Source: a virus
IMG/VR virus record: IMGVR_UViG_3300036717_000095
Location: 1 to 56,767 of that record
DNA length: 56,767 nt
Strand: one strand, 5' to 3'
In this document: positions 1 through 8,502 of the stretch, piece after piece
Layout of the letters: every line of letters starts with the position of its first letter
Numbering within the stretch: the stretch's first letter is position 1
Translations under genes and position numbers: made by a program
Notes under the pieces: generated by a model
Told to the model about the DNA's origin: nothing
Seen by the model: only the letters and a program-made list of their open reading frames with translations
The model's database searches: none

Positions 1-93
1 GCCTCGGGTTCGATAGGTTTCAAGGACTGGCAAAACAAAACCGGACCTTACCAGAGCGTTGATCTGAAGATCGAACCGATTCACTTCACCTAA
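1..93 (+). CDS. 3' end of an unidentified phage gene (partial)
   Basis: An open frame enters from the left edge and ends at a TAA at 91-93, giving the last 30 residues of a protein that ends DLKIEPIHFT. The next gene begins 55 bases later on the same strand, so this is probably the preceding member of the same operon. I do not recognise the family from so short a tail. Codon use looks like that of the following genes. Confidence 0.55.
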   Translation, partial: ASGSIGFKDWQNKTGPYQSVDLKIEPIHFT

Positions 94-148
94 CCGCAAC
101 GGCACGGGAGTCAACTATATAGTTCCCTTACAAAAGAGAGGCGGTCGA

Positions 149-745
149 ATGAGAGTAGGAATCGACATCGACGATTGTCTCGCGAATTTCACCGGTAGGT
201 TCGCTGAACTCGCTCGCGATAAATTCGGCAGACCACCTGCCGGTACAAAGCCTTCTGATTGGAATTGGTCTAACTTCGGGCTATCACCAGACCAAATTAA
301 AGACATCTGGGCTGACATCAAAAGCACTTATAATTTCTGGATGACGTTAGACCGGGAAGAAGGAGTGGCTGACAACCTAATTCGCAGACTGGATTGCTAT
401 CATACGGTCTTCTTCCCTACCGCACGGGATTCTACCAAGGGACTGTCGGTGACGAAACAGAGTGCGCGGTGGCTGGCAGATAACTACGGGATCTGGTTCC
501 CGACCGTCTTTGTATCCTCGGATAAAGAGGCCCTGGCGACAGCTCTTCAGTATGACTACTTCATCGATGACCGCCCCAAGAATTGTGTAGCCGTGAAACT
601 CGCTCTTCCCGACTGCAAAGTTTACTTGAAGAACTCCAGTCACAATGAGAATTGGACGGGACACTCGCTACTGTTTGAACCGATTCCAAGGCTACCAAGC
701 GTCAATGAGTTTTGTGACTTAATTTTAGGAGGGGGAGTTAACTAA
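149..745 (+). CDS. 5'(3')-deoxyribonucleotidase-like HAD phosphatase
   Basis: Predicted 198-residue cytosolic HAD-superfamily phosphatase, which would remove phosphate from (deoxy)nucleoside monophosphates. The N-terminus carries the DxD nucleophile motif (D6-I-D8 in GIDIDDCLANF). A motif II Thr follows in FFPTARDS near residue 91, then a conserved Lys in SSDKEAL near 126 and the acidic pair in YFIDDRPKN near 140. Length and motif order fit the NT5C/5'-nucleotidase family. A GAGAGG stretch lies just upstream of the ATG. The stop overlaps the next start as TAATG. The neighbours are two nucleotide pyrophosphohydrolases, so a role in shaping deoxynucleotide pools is likely. Confidence 0.85.
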   Translation: MRVGIDIDDCLANFTGRFAELARDKFGRPPAGTKPSDWNWSNFGLSPDQIKDIWADIKSTYNFWMTLDREEGVADNLIRRLDCYHTVFFPTARDSTKGLSVTKQSARWLADNYGIWFPTVFVSSDKEALATALQYDYFIDDRPKNCVAVKLALPDCKVYLKNSSHNENWTGHSLLFEPIPRLPSVNEFCDLILGGGVN

Positions 746-1185
746 TGTCGGTGGCAACGGAGCCTGGGGGGCAACAATCATCTATCACGAACTGGGACGC
801 GGACGGCTTATGCGCTTTCTGCACGCCTGCGAAAAACAATGAACAGCAAATCCGCACCTTCGCGACAGGGGCCACGAGAAACGCCGACACGGACAAGATC
901 GACTATGAGGGTTTTCTCTGCCCTCGGGTCCTGCAAAGATTCGGTGAGTACATGCACTCTCACCGGAAACAGGCTGATGGAAATTTCAGAGAATCCGATA
1001 ATTGGCAAAAGGGCATACCAATCGACCAGTACCGGAAGTCTTTGATCCGACATGTCCACGATGTCTGGATGATTCAGCGCGGGTGGGCCGACTACGCCAC
1101 CACTATGGAGATTGAGGAAGCCCTTTGCGGGGTCATCTTCAACTCGATGGGAATGCTGCACGAGATCTCAAAAGGAGCCAAATGA
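745..1185 (+). CDS. dATP/dGTP diphosphohydrolase-like protein (DUF5664-type)
   Basis: 146-residue protein resembling the N-terminal domain of phage dATP/dGTP diphosphohydrolases, an all-alpha MazG-like fold. Diagnostic stretches are DNWQKGIP at about 85-92, RHVHDVW at about 102-108 and an acidic helix with E123 and E125 that could bind metal. The first 40 residues, including a CAFC pair, look less conserved and may be lineage-specific. The family removes pyrophosphate from dATP or dGTP, and relatives occur in phages that alter their base composition. The start overlaps the previous stop (TAATG) and the stop overlaps the MazG start (ATGA), so the three are probably co-translated. The substrate is not readable from sequence. 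Confidence 0.75.
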   Translation: MSVATEPGGQQSSITNWDADGLCAFCTPAKNNEQQIRTFATGATRNADTDKIDYEGFLCPRVLQRFGEYMHSHRKQADGNFRESDNWQKGIPIDQYRKSLIRHVHDVWMIQRGWADYATTMEIEEALCGVIFNSMGMLHEISKGAK

Positions 1186-1541
1186 CACTCACCTTCGACG
1201 ATTACCAGGACGAAGCCCTCAAAACCGCCGCCTATCCCCATGTCGAAGGGATTGGCGACCATAACCTGGTCTATCCGGCGATGGGGTTGGCTGGGGAAGC
1301 TGGCGAGTATCTGGATAAGGTCAAGAAGAACTGGCGCAATCACAACTCGATGACCGCTAGTAATCTTACTCAGGACCAACGAATGGAGTTCATTAAAGAA
1401 CTCGGCGATGCTCTTTGGTATCTCGCGGCTTCCGCGCACGAGCTGGGAACCTCTCTAGCTTTTGTAGCGCATACGAACATCGAGAAGCTTGCAGACCGGT
1501 ACTCTCGCGGTGTTATCAAAGGGATAGGAGATAATCGATGA
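1182..1541 (+). CDS. MazG-like nucleoside triphosphate pyrophosphohydrolase
   Basis: 119-residue MazG-type NTP pyrophosphohydrolase. The metal-binding signature is complete: E39 and E42 in GLAGEAGEYLDKVKK, then E73 and D76 in KELGDALWYL. I chose the ATG at 1182 because AAAGGAG precedes it and it overlaps the previous stop; a longer frame from 1125 would run inside the upstream gene. Phage MazG proteins hydrolyse NTPs/dNTPs or lower host (p)ppGpp; which applies here is unknown. It sits with a nucleotidase and a dATP/dGTP diphosphohydrolase-like protein. Confidence 0.85.
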   Translation: MTLTFDDYQDEALKTAAYPHVEGIGDHNLVYPAMGLAGEAGEYLDKVKKNWRNHNSMTASNLTQDQRMEFIKELGDALWYLAASAHELGTSLAFVAHTNIEKLADRYSRGVIKGIGDNR

Positions 1542-2122
1542 TTGAGAAAGAACCGAGTAAAGAGTCCGGGTTGAAGGATTTCAACTTGGATTACGCGGAA
1601 TTTCTGGTGAAGTTTGGGAACGAGAAACTCCGGGAGTTCTTCCTCCAGGGGGCGATCAATGAACAGGCTCTGGCTTTTACCTTGCACTCTTTGAACTACA
1701 TCAACTCGTTGGGTAACGACCCCATCAAAATAACCATGCACACTTACGGGGGTGGGATCAACGAAGGCATGGCGATCTACGACCATATCAAAGGCTTAGG
1801 CAAGAAAACCCCGATCGACATAACGGCGACCGGGGCCTGCATGAGCATGGGGATTATTATTCTTCAGGCGGCTCGAAAAAGATACGCCACGCCGAACGTG
1901 TGTTTCATGCTGCACCAGCTCAGAGGAAGTAACGAAGGGAATCTCGGGCAGCAAAGAGATCAGTACCAACACATGGAAAAACTGCAGGCCAAAATGAATA
2001 TCATCTTGGCGCAACGCACGAAAAAGGCTGTGAAACAGATCGACAAACTGATCGACCGCAAGGACTACTTCATCGGGGCCGAAGAGGCGCTGAAGATGAA
2101 TCTGATCGATGCGATCGTGTAG
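1538..2122 (+). CDS. clpP: ClpP-like serine protease
   Basis: 194-residue protein of the ClpP (S14) family. The nucleophile is Ser103 in TGACMSMG and the base is His126 in FMLHQ. Acidic residues at about 169-176 (KLIDRKD) could supply the third member, although alignment in this segment is not exact. The C-terminal FIGAEEALKMNLID matches the usual handle end of the family. It could act as a cytosolic protease or, as in some phages, in head maturation. It lies about 15 kb from the capsid gene, on the opposite strand, so a processing role for the head is less obvious. ATGA overlap with the MazG gene. Confidence 0.85.
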   Translation: MIEKEPSKESGLKDFNLDYAEFLVKFGNEKLREFFLQGAINEQALAFTLHSLNYINSLGNDPIKITMHTYGGGINEGMAIYDHIKGLGKKTPIDITATGACMSMGIIILQAARKRYATPNVCFMLHQLRGSNEGNLGQQRDQYQHMEKLQAKMNIILAQRTKKAVKQIDKLIDRKDYFIGAEEALKMNLIDAIV

Positions 2123-2155
2123 AATGAGACCGAGCACGCGGAGGATCGGGAGACA

Positions 2156-2326
2156 ATGGCCATCCGTACTATCCACGAGTCCGACGACGCCCTAACCATC
2201 GAGATCACACTCGCCGCGCTGGAGGAGATCAAGAGAGTGGAAAGGAGGCTCGGCATGTGGTTCGGCATCTCAATCGCAATGACCGTGGCCGGGATTGTGG
2301 CGTTTGCCTTTCTCGTGTTATACTGA
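2156..2326 (+). CDS. small single-pass membrane protein
   Basis: 56-residue frame beginning MAIRTIHESDD. An N-terminal charged helix rich in Glu, Leu and Arg is followed by one hydrophobic segment of about 20 residues (MWFGISIAMTVAGIVAFAF) and a two-residue tail. A GGGAG sequence sits five bases before the ATG. It is the last gene before two terminators. Topology is probably N-in. Function unknown; phage proteins of this shape include holin- and exclusion-type proteins. Confidence 0.65.
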   Translation: MAIRTIHESDDALTIEITLAALEEIKRVERRLGMWFGISIAMTVAGIVAFAFLVLY

Positions 2327-2360
2327 CTTCATGCTTGTATAGAAGTGGCGCAACAAAAGA

Positions 2361-2397
2361 AAAACCCAATCACCTCGTCCATGGGTGATTGGGTTTT
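2361..2397. terminator. bidirectional rho-independent terminator
   Basis: A perfect 14-bp stem (2361-2374 with 2384-2397) closes a 9-base loop. It is rich in A on one side and T on the other, so it can end transcripts from both strands. It lies between the rightward left-end genes and the leftward late region. Confidence 0.9.
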
Positions 2398-2432
2398 TCT
2401 ATTGACAACTTTCTTGTATCGAAATGTAGCAG

Positions 2433-2473
2433 CCCACCGCTGGTTCGTCCGAGGGGACGGCGGTGGGGTTTTT
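2433..2473 (+). terminator. second rho-independent terminator
   Basis: The stem CCCACCGC/GCGGTGGG (2433-2440 with 2460-2467) contains an inner GTCC/GGAC helix and is followed by GTTTTT. It reads as a plus-strand terminator. The late-region stop codon overlaps its T-run. Confidence 0.75.
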
Positions 2474-4664
2474 ATTGGGTTACGCCTTGGTCTCCTTCAA
2501 AAGCTCGATGCGCTCTGACAAAATCTAAATCTTCTGGGTGATCGTAGGTTTGCCGGGAATCACTTGCGCTAGCTTTCTCTACTGCGTTTGCCAAATCCGC
2601 TCCGATTTGTTGGACTTGTGGTTTTCCTGCGGCATCCATAGCTTTCACTATCAAATTACGAATGACAGGATTAGCCAACCATCTCGGGTTAATGTTGATG
2701 CTGGTCGCCCCTCCCAATGACACCGCAAGGTACCCAAGCCCTTCCTGTCTTTCCATGCTCTTTTCCGCATCGCTGCCAGAACCTGTTGCAGATTTCCACA
2801 ACAGATGTACTCCGTAAGCGGCAGGAGCCACGGTCGGCAAGGAAAGAATAGCCCTGCCCGCGATACCCCTCGCCTCTTGAGCGTACTGGGCATCGGTTAC
2901 AGCTTGTTGAGTTTGTTCGATGTTCTTGATTGATTTATTGAAGAACTCCTGGACTTCTGGCAGTTCTGGGCCAAACAATTGCTCCTTGACTCCATCACTC
3001 ATGTTGGCCCATTTATTGAACAGTTTCGACGGGTTGAGACTTTCGTCCGCGTTCTTCGAATCCGCGAACAACTTGTTGAATAAACCGCCGCGAACCGGCT
3101 TCATGTTCTCTCCGCCAATTAGCGAACCCAGGTTTTTCACGTTCTCGATTTTCTCACCGGACATGAGAATATCGGCGATCGAATCTGGATGGGCTTTTGC
3201 CAACCGCGTAATCGCTTTGGTTTGCCAGAGAGTAACTTTCTGGAAATAATCATCGCGAATCTTATCCAAAGACGTGGCTAACTCCGGCTTGCCCGCGTTT
3301 GTTGCGGATTGGGTAAACGTGTCATCAATGCCGTCTCTCAGTTCGGATAAAATATGTTTGACAGCATAATTATCATCCGGCAACTCACGGATCTGCTCAC
3401 CGATGTTTCTACGAGTCGCTTCCATTTCGTCCCAGGTGTACTGGGCTTTCATGCCTCCCTTGGCGGGCTCTTTCGCACTGCCAATGCCAAAGCGTTTCAG
3501 TATACCGTCGATTGCTTCTTTCTTGCCAGGTTGTAACTTATCTAGTTCTTCTTTAATCTCGGGCGGTATCTTACTATCTCCTTGTAAAGCAAGGGCTTTC
3601 TTTTGAACAGGGCTTCCGTCCCATACAAAGGGTACACCCTTGGCATCTTGCAGGGTCTTACTCATTTGCTGGTCAAAGTTGGATTGGGTTTCGTTAATAG
3701 CATCTTTGATTGACGCTTTGACATTCTCTGTAAGTTCGGGTTGAGTTCCTCCCGGCTCGTGGCCTAACTTTTCGGCTAATGTCCGACCTTCAGCAAGTAT
3801 AGCCTTCCCTGCCCCCTTGGCAGTAGCTTCCGCTTCTTCTAGCTCTGGTCCTTTGGTCAGAAAATTTCTGACCGTAGCTGTTCCTACGGACCCCGCAGCA
3901 CCGAGAATACCTAATACAGCGCTTACCGTGCCTGTCTTCTTGAAATCATCCCAAGCTTTATCCATATCACCGGTCTGTTCAAAACGTTGACCGGCACTGA
4001 TTCCAGCCTGCCGTAAGGTGGTTAAACCGAAATTGGCAATGTCCGCAATAACTTTGTTTTTCTTCAGAAATTCTGCAGTCTCTGCTAATTTTTTGAACTT
4101 TGCGTTAGCTCCTAGTACGCTATTCGCACGCTCGAATTCAAGGATGTTTTCTCCGGCCTGACCGAGCCACTCCCCGAAATTCTGGGAATCTAACGAACCT
4201 TTTGGAAAACCCCAGTCTTGCTCTGTCTCTTGAGGTATCGGTTTAATCGCGGCACCGAGGTGGTGTTGTTCCAACCAGTCTTGATGCTCCTTCGTGAGGC
4301 TGTTTCTAACCAAGCTGTGAATCTTATCATCTACAGAGTTTAACCGGTTGTTGACACCGATCGCGCCTTTCATGAACTGCTGGGTAAAGCCAGTTGCAAG
4401 ATCTAAAGCTGGTTTCGCCCACTTCTCACCTGGAAGATCGCTTTCCTGCGGACGAGCGGGGGAAACTGGCTGAGGGCGCGGAGGCAACGCCGAGGATATA
4501 GTTGGTTTAGACGGATCAGTGCCTACTAGTTCCGCTCCAGGGGGCAGGTTACTGTACTGAGGAGGCGGACTTTGCGAAGACACCGGTCCTGGTGCCCCTT
4601 GGGAAGGGTTAGGTTTGGTAGGATCAGATACAAGCTCGGCACCAGGTGGTAGATTATCAATCAT
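2472..4664 (-). CDS. large internal virion / ejection-type protein
   Basis: 730-residue protein and the last gene of the leftward late region. The N-terminal 80 residues are Pro-rich and disordered and carry two copies of LPPGAELV, a motif I associate with large internal virion proteins of podoviruses. The remainder is mostly helical, Lys/Glu-rich with Ala/Gly-rich stretches, including a possible membrane-active segment near residue 240 (TVSAVLGILGAAGSVGTATV) and another near 610. No lysozyme or transglycosylase motif is evident. It follows two other long Gln-rich proteins at the end of the virion genes, where podoviruses keep their DNA-ejection proteins. The role is inferred from position and composition. 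Confidence 0.6.
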   Translation of the reverse strand: MIDNLPPGAELVSDPTKPNPSQGAPGPVSSQSPPPQYSNLPPGAELVGTDPSKPTISSALPPRPQPVSPARPQESDLPGEKWAKPALDLATGFTQQFMKGAIGVNNRLNSVDDKIHSLVRNSLTKEHQDWLEQHHLGAAIKPIPQETEQDWGFPKGSLDSQNFGEWLGQAGENILEFERANSVLGANAKFKKLAETAEFLKKNKVIADIANFGLTTLRQAGISAGQRFEQTGDMDKAWDDFKKTGTVSAVLGILGAAGSVGTATVRNFLTKGPELEEAEATAKGAGKAILAEGRTLAEKLGHEPGGTQPELTENVKASIKDAINETQSNFDQQMSKTLQDAKGVPFVWDGSPVQKKALALQGDSKIPPEIKEELDKLQPGKKEAIDGILKRFGIGSAKEPAKGGMKAQYTWDEMEATRRNIGEQIRELPDDNYAVKHILSELRDGIDDTFTQSATNAGKPELATSLDKIRDDYFQKVTLWQTKAITRLAKAHPDSIADILMSGEKIENVKNLGSLIGGENMKPVRGGLFNKLFADSKNADESLNPSKLFNKWANMSDGVKEQLFGPELPEVQEFFNKSIKNIEQTQQAVTDAQYAQEARGIAGRAILSLPTVAPAAYGVHLLWKSATGSGSDAEKSMERQEGLGYLAVSLGGATSININPRWLANPVIRNLIVKAMDAAGKPQVQQIGADLANAVEKASASDSRQTYDHPEDLDFVRAHRAFEGDQGVTQ

Positions 4665-6641
4665 TTATTTGGGTTCTTCAATCGGGTCCCAACTATGCCC
4701 GGAGTCTCTAGAAACGAACCATTGATTCGTTTGTTTGTTTCTAGCATATTGAGGTTTCAAACGATTGAGAGTTGCTGAGGAATTAGGATCTATAATTCCA
4801 TCCGGATGTCTGCCCTTGATTCCGTAGTAATGGGCATCCAGCGCTTCGGCTTTGGAGTTCATCAAAGCAGCGTAGGTTGGGATAACACCAGCGTTGATAA
4901 GCTGGTCAGGAGAATCATAGGAGGCGAGAGTTTGTTCGATACGGCTAGCCTCCTGCTGATCGACGGCTGCGTTTTTGAAGGTCTTACCGATCTCACCCAC
5001 TAAGGCTTCCCGAATCGAATCGAAATTAGGTTTTACGTTTTGGCCTGTTTGCACACTCAACCACTGTTTGATTTTGTTGACTTGTTGAATATCATTCGTT
5101 TTCAGAGCCACCGCAGCATCGTGCAGCATACCTAAATGAGAAATAGCAGTGTTGTATGCGATCGCGTTTCCGCCAGCGGTATTATTCCGGGTGGAACCGT
5201 ATTCTTTCTCCATGTTCTTGATTTCATCGAACTTGTTTTCGTCGAAGTTCGGGTTGATGAATCTTCTAATGAAATCTGTGGCTTGGGAGGCAGTCATTTG
5301 CCCAGTGGTACCACGCCGGTTCCAAGTGGGATAGTTTTTACTAAGACTAGCATCATAGTGCCCGATCGCGTACAAAGTTGAAAATGTCTGCGGCAGTATC
5401 TGATTTTGTGAGGCGTATTGCTGCCGAAGTTCGGCCTCGCTCTTGGTTAGAACCGTAGGATCAGCCACGAAATTCTGGGAGAGAGGAACGGATAGCTGTT
5501 GTATCGCTTTACGTTCGTCTTGCTTTAGAGTAGCCCCCTCGTTCTCTTCTCGGGCAAGAGCTTTCATGTGCAGATGCTCGTCGTGGTCTTTCTGCTCCTT
5601 CACTTGTTTGTTGGTAGCCGCATCGTACTGGGCGTTCAAAGCGTTAACCTGAGACACATCCAAGGGCTGGCCTACCTTGAGGTTTGAAAAGCCAGGGACA
5701 GTTTTATCCATCCCGGCACCAACATATCGATCATAGACTGCTTGGGTAAGAGGTATTTTACCCCGAGGGTCTTTATCGGGATAGAAAGCGTCATAGATCA
5801 ACTTGTAGAGAGGATTACCATTTTCATCTTTTTCCTTTTTACCCTTGTTATCAAGAACGGGTGCAACCCCTACAGGTCTCCATTGGTAAGACTTAGACTC
5901 CGGGTTGTCTTTCCATATCTTAGGGATCTCGCGATCATCCACATTTTGATATGGAATCGGGATTCCTGCTTTCTGGAACATATCTTCAAAAGCTTTACCC
6001 GCCGCAGATTGTTCCTGCGCCTGGTCGTACTGACCTTTGCTTATCATGGAATGCAAGTGTAATTGCTGGGTGTTGAGCATCGCGGTATCCTCTTTGTATT
6101 TTTCAATTTCTGCGTCCGCAACCTTACCTTCCCGATCTGCCTGTTGCTGCTCCCTCTGCTCTTTCTGCTGCTTCAACTGGTTCTCGAACATTTGCTGTTG
6201 AGGAGCCCGGAGTCTCTCCTGTTGAGAAACTCCCGCTTGCACACCCAACCCAAAACCGCCTGTAAAGTTGTGGGATTGCCCGCCTGCAGCTCCCCCGAGG
6301 ATCGCCCCGGCAAGGAGGCTGCGGAACATCTGACCCGGCTTTTGAGGAGTGTTTCCAGCGAGGAAATTGAATGCAGCGCCATGGGCTGCGTCTCGGGCAA
6401 GACCTGCCTTGGCTTGCTGTTGTTGAACTTGTTGAGCTGCCATCGCGTTCTGGGCGGCTTGGGCCGCTCCAGGATTTGAAACTGCGGGCAGATTCGACAC
6501 ATTAGGCGCGTCCGGGAGAACGCCGGGGGTACCGGGAGGAGGTGCCATGGGAGGACCCTGGGGAGTGCCGGAAGGCATCGCGGCATTCGCGGCATCGGTG
6601 CCTGTAATATCGGGGGCGGGAGCGTTCTGCTCTGGAGGCAT
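4665..6641 (-). CDS. putative internal virion / ejection protein, Gln-rich
   Basis: 658-residue protein. Residues 1-60 are Pro/Ala-rich and disordered. Residues 85-125 are Gly/Ala-rich and moderately hydrophobic (AGAILGGAAGGQSHNFTGGF), and about 145-215 form a Gln/Glu/Lys coiled coil. The rest is soluble and helical. The stop sits directly against the start of the 730-residue gene, so the two are probably translated together. Composition resembles ejectosome proteins that cross the envelope, but no catalytic motif is visible. Not assignable to a named family by eye. Confidence 0.6.
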   Translation of the reverse strand: MPPEQNAPAPDITGTDAANAAMPSGTPQGPPMAPPPGTPGVLPDAPNVSNLPAVSNPGAAQAAQNAMAAQQVQQQQAKAGLARDAAHGAAFNFLAGNTPQKPGQMFRSLLAGAILGGAAGGQSHNFTGGFGLGVQAGVSQQERLRAPQQQMFENQLKQQKEQREQQQADREGKVADAEIEKYKEDTAMLNTQQLHLHSMISKGQYDQAQEQSAAGKAFEDMFQKAGIPIPYQNVDDREIPKIWKDNPESKSYQWRPVGVAPVLDNKGKKEKDENGNPLYKLIYDAFYPDKDPRGKIPLTQAVYDRYVGAGMDKTVPGFSNLKVGQPLDVSQVNALNAQYDAATNKQVKEQKDHDEHLHMKALAREENEGATLKQDERKAIQQLSVPLSQNFVADPTVLTKSEAELRQQYASQNQILPQTFSTLYAIGHYDASLSKNYPTWNRRGTTGQMTASQATDFIRRFINPNFDENKFDEIKNMEKEYGSTRNNTAGGNAIAYNTAISHLGMLHDAAVALKTNDIQQVNKIKQWLSVQTGQNVKPNFDSIREALVGEIGKTFKNAAVDQQEASRIEQTLASYDSPDQLINAGVIPTYAALMNSKAEALDAHYYGIKGRHPDGIIDPNSSATLNRLKPQYARNKQTNQWFVSRDSGHSWDPIEEPK

Positions 6642-6644
6642 CTT

Positions 6645-7031
6645 TTATCCTGTGACGAAGTAACTCAGCGGAGTAGTGGGTTTGATCTCCGCATCTTTCA
6701 AAGCCCTACGGAGGAAAGAGACGATGGTAGAGATCCCACCAGGCTCCTTCACGCCGTAGACTCCGAGTAGTTGGGTTAAGGAGGATTCGGGGGTAAGTCC
6801 GGCCCGACTCTTGCCGGTGATCTTGAGTTCGATGTCGAACAAGCCCGCCTTGTATCCGCTGAGATACGAACTGAACACACGTCTTCCCAGCTCGTCAGTC
6901 TCATGTTTGCCTGGACGAGCGAAAGAACGGATTAGAAGAGGATTGCGTAGACGATAGGCAGGGGAATCCGGATCGCCTGATCCGTTCGCTCTGCCTATCG
7001 AGTCTACCAGTGCTTCCAGTTTGTTGACCAT
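6645..7031 (-). CDS. hypothetical late protein
   Basis: 128 residues from the ATG at 7031, four bases after the upstream stop. A TTG at 7064 would add 11 residues and overlap the upstream gene. Soluble and mixed, with no recognised motif. The C-terminal half (LTQLLGVYGVKEPGGISTIV) looks like a small helical domain. It lies between the 205-residue virion-like protein and the 658-residue protein with almost no spacing, so it is probably a virion or assembly protein. Confidence 0.6.
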   Translation of the reverse strand: MVNKLEALVDSIGRANGSGDPDSPAYRLRNPLLIRSFARPGKHETDELGRRVFSSYLSGYKAGLFDIELKITGKSRAGLTPESSLTQLLGVYGVKEPGGISTIVSFLRRALKDAEIKPTTPLSYFVTG

Positions 7032-7035
7032 GTTT

Positions 7036-7653
7036 TTATGTGTGTACAAGGCCAGGGTTTCCAATAGCAGCGCTAGCCATTCCGCCGAGAGACCCAGCGA
7101 CCATTCCTATCCAGGCGTTACTCATTTGCTGATTTTCAGCAGCAGATTGGTAGGCAGACGATCCGCTTTGATTAGCGGAACTGGAATAACCGGTGGGGTT
7201 GTATGCGCTAGCTACAGAACCAAGGGCATTCGCAGCAGCGAGGTAGTTCTGAGTTCCTTGAGCGTATCCTTGCTGGGTAATGTTGAGTTGCTGTTGGGAC
7301 TGAAGTTCTGCCGCCTGACTTGCTACTTGTGCTTGAATCTGTTCGGAAGTTCCGGAGGGTAGAACTGCATTCCCTCCACCACGGGCCGCGATCTGCTCGT
7401 TCACCGCTTTCGCGGCGTTCTGGTAATCCGCTCCCGTTGTGTTTGTGGCCAAAGACTGAAGAGCCTGATTCTCCTGCGGACTGTAGCCGTATTGATTGAT
7501 ACCGGCCTTCAGAACGGGGTCCCAAGCTTGCTGCAGTTGGCCTAGAACTTGTTGATTCTGGGCGAACGTCTGGGAATAATCCTGGGTCATCGTCTGGTAG
7601 AACTGGGCTTGTTCCGAAGCCAATTGCTGCTGCTGCGCCGAGGGTCCGCCCAT
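7036..7653 (-). CDS. small ejection-type virion protein, Gln/Ala-rich
   Basis: 205 residues. The N-terminal 60 are Gln-rich and probably coiled coil (QQQLASEQAQFYQTMTQDY). The middle contains IAARGGGNAVLPSG, a sequence type I associate with small podoviral internal proteins. The C-terminus has a Gly/Ala-rich hydrophobic stretch (IGMVAGSLGGMASAAIGN) that could enter a membrane. Size and position suit a P22 gp7-like or T7 gp14-like ejection protein. This rests on composition and context, not on an alignment. Confidence 0.6.
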   Translation of the reverse strand: MGGPSAQQQQLASEQAQFYQTMTQDYSQTFAQNQQVLGQLQQAWDPVLKAGINQYGYSPQENQALQSLATNTTGADYQNAAKAVNEQIAARGGGNAVLPSGTSEQIQAQVASQAAELQSQQQLNITQQGYAQGTQNYLAAANALGSVASAYNPTGYSSSANQSGSSAYQSAAENQQMSNAWIGMVAGSLGGMASAAIGNPGLVHT

Positions 7654-7657
7654 GAAA

Positions 7658-8065
7658 TTAAGCTCCTAGAGAAAGAAAGTAGTGATCTGGCACAAATGGA
7701 ATGTGTTTGAAGCCAAGTTTCCTTCGGCAGAGAGTAACTAGAGGCCGGGAAACGCTATCCATCTGGATTTCCTTGAACCCAGATTTACGGGCGTTCTCCT
7801 TGACTACAGGGAATCCCTGGACGATGGTTTGAGTGTTCCGTTTAGGGTCGTGGGATATGAACTGAAGGAAGAGGTAGAGGGTCTCTTGTCGAGGCTGCAT
7901 CCGAAGGACACAGACGAACCCCTGATCGTCAGAGACTATCATGGACATTCCGCTAGGGTGGTAGAAAAACTCCGGTTTAAGCCACTCCCGGTGAAAAGGC
8001 TCTTCCTGAATCGCCGATTTCACAAGAGGCAGGTGTTGGGGAGTAAGTGACTGAAATTTCACCAT
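7658..8065 (-). CDS. GNAT-like N-acetyltransferase
   Basis: 135 residues with the order expected for a small GNAT domain: MVKFQSLTPQHLPLV at the N-terminus, a central strand VCVLRMQPRQETLYLFLQFI, a helix start at PVVKENARKSGF, and a closing LGFKHIPFVPDHYFL. The acetyl-CoA loop is not a textbook Q/RxxGxG/A, so activity is uncertain. Similar small GNAT proteins occur among late genes of other phages. The N-terminal 29 codons overlap the end of the upstream gene in another frame. Substrate unknown. Confidence 0.55.
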   Translation of the reverse strand: MVKFQSLTPQHLPLVKSAIQEEPFHREWLKPEFFYHPSGMSMIVSDDQGFVCVLRMQPRQETLYLFLQFISHDPKRNTQTIVQGFPVVKENARKSGFKEIQMDSVSRPLVTLCRRKLGFKHIPFVPDHYFLSLGA

Positions 8066-8501
8066 CGAAGAGTTCCAGTGTTTGTGTTCCTTTCGCCACG
8101 GAGAGAGCTACCACAAGACACGCTCCATGACTCAAACCACAGGGCAGGCAGATCAGATTCAAAAGACGATCGCCGAACATTTGTTCGAGTTGTAACATTG
8201 CGTCAAACTCTGTGAGTTTGTGACCGTAGAACTTCCAGTAAGTACGTAACTCATCTTTGATGGGATCGAGAAACGCTTGCGCTTTGGTCGTGATGGTCAA
8301 CGGAGAGTTCTGCGTGCCAACTTTGTTTGCGATAGCTTCTGAAACTGCACGTCTCATCTGGAATTCCCACATGGTGTTTACCTTGGTTTCAAGAGCCCCA
8401 AATCTTGAGGAGATCTTGATGAGATTCAAAATGCCAGCGCACAGAATTGCCAGCACTGGAATCAGATCGATTGCACGCGAATACACTAGGTTCCAAGGCA
8501 C
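7977..8501 (-). CDS. membrane-anchored late protein of unknown function
   Basis: 174 residues. Residues 10-28 (DLIPVLAILCAGILNLI) form a transmembrane segment, followed by a helix with coiled-coil character (FGALETKVNTMWEFQMRRAV) and a soluble domain containing CLPCGLSHGAC. The last 29 codons overlap the acetyltransferase-like gene, which is long for this genome; the natural C-terminus may differ. It sits directly after the large tail protein gene. No family recognised. Confidence 0.55.
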   Translation of the reverse strand: MPWNLVYSRAIDLIPVLAILCAGILNLIKISSRFGALETKVNTMWEFQMRRAVSEAIANKVGTQNSPLTITTKAQAFLDPIKDELRTYWKFYGHKLTEFDAMLQLEQMFGDRLLNLICLPCGLSHGACLVVALSVAKGTQTLELFDGEISVTYSPTPASCEIGDSGRAFSPGVA

Positions 8502-8502
8502 A

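Noticed and set aside
149-1541. Z-genome (diaminopurine) biosynthesis system
   Set aside because: The diphosphohydrolase-like protein recalls MazZ-type partners, but no PurZ or DatZ-like HD protein is present in the window, so only a general nucleotide-pool role is proposed.
2402-2424. Promoter between the two left terminators
   Set aside because: A TTGACA is present at 2402 but there is no acceptable -10 box at 16-18 bases and no gene downstream on that strand.
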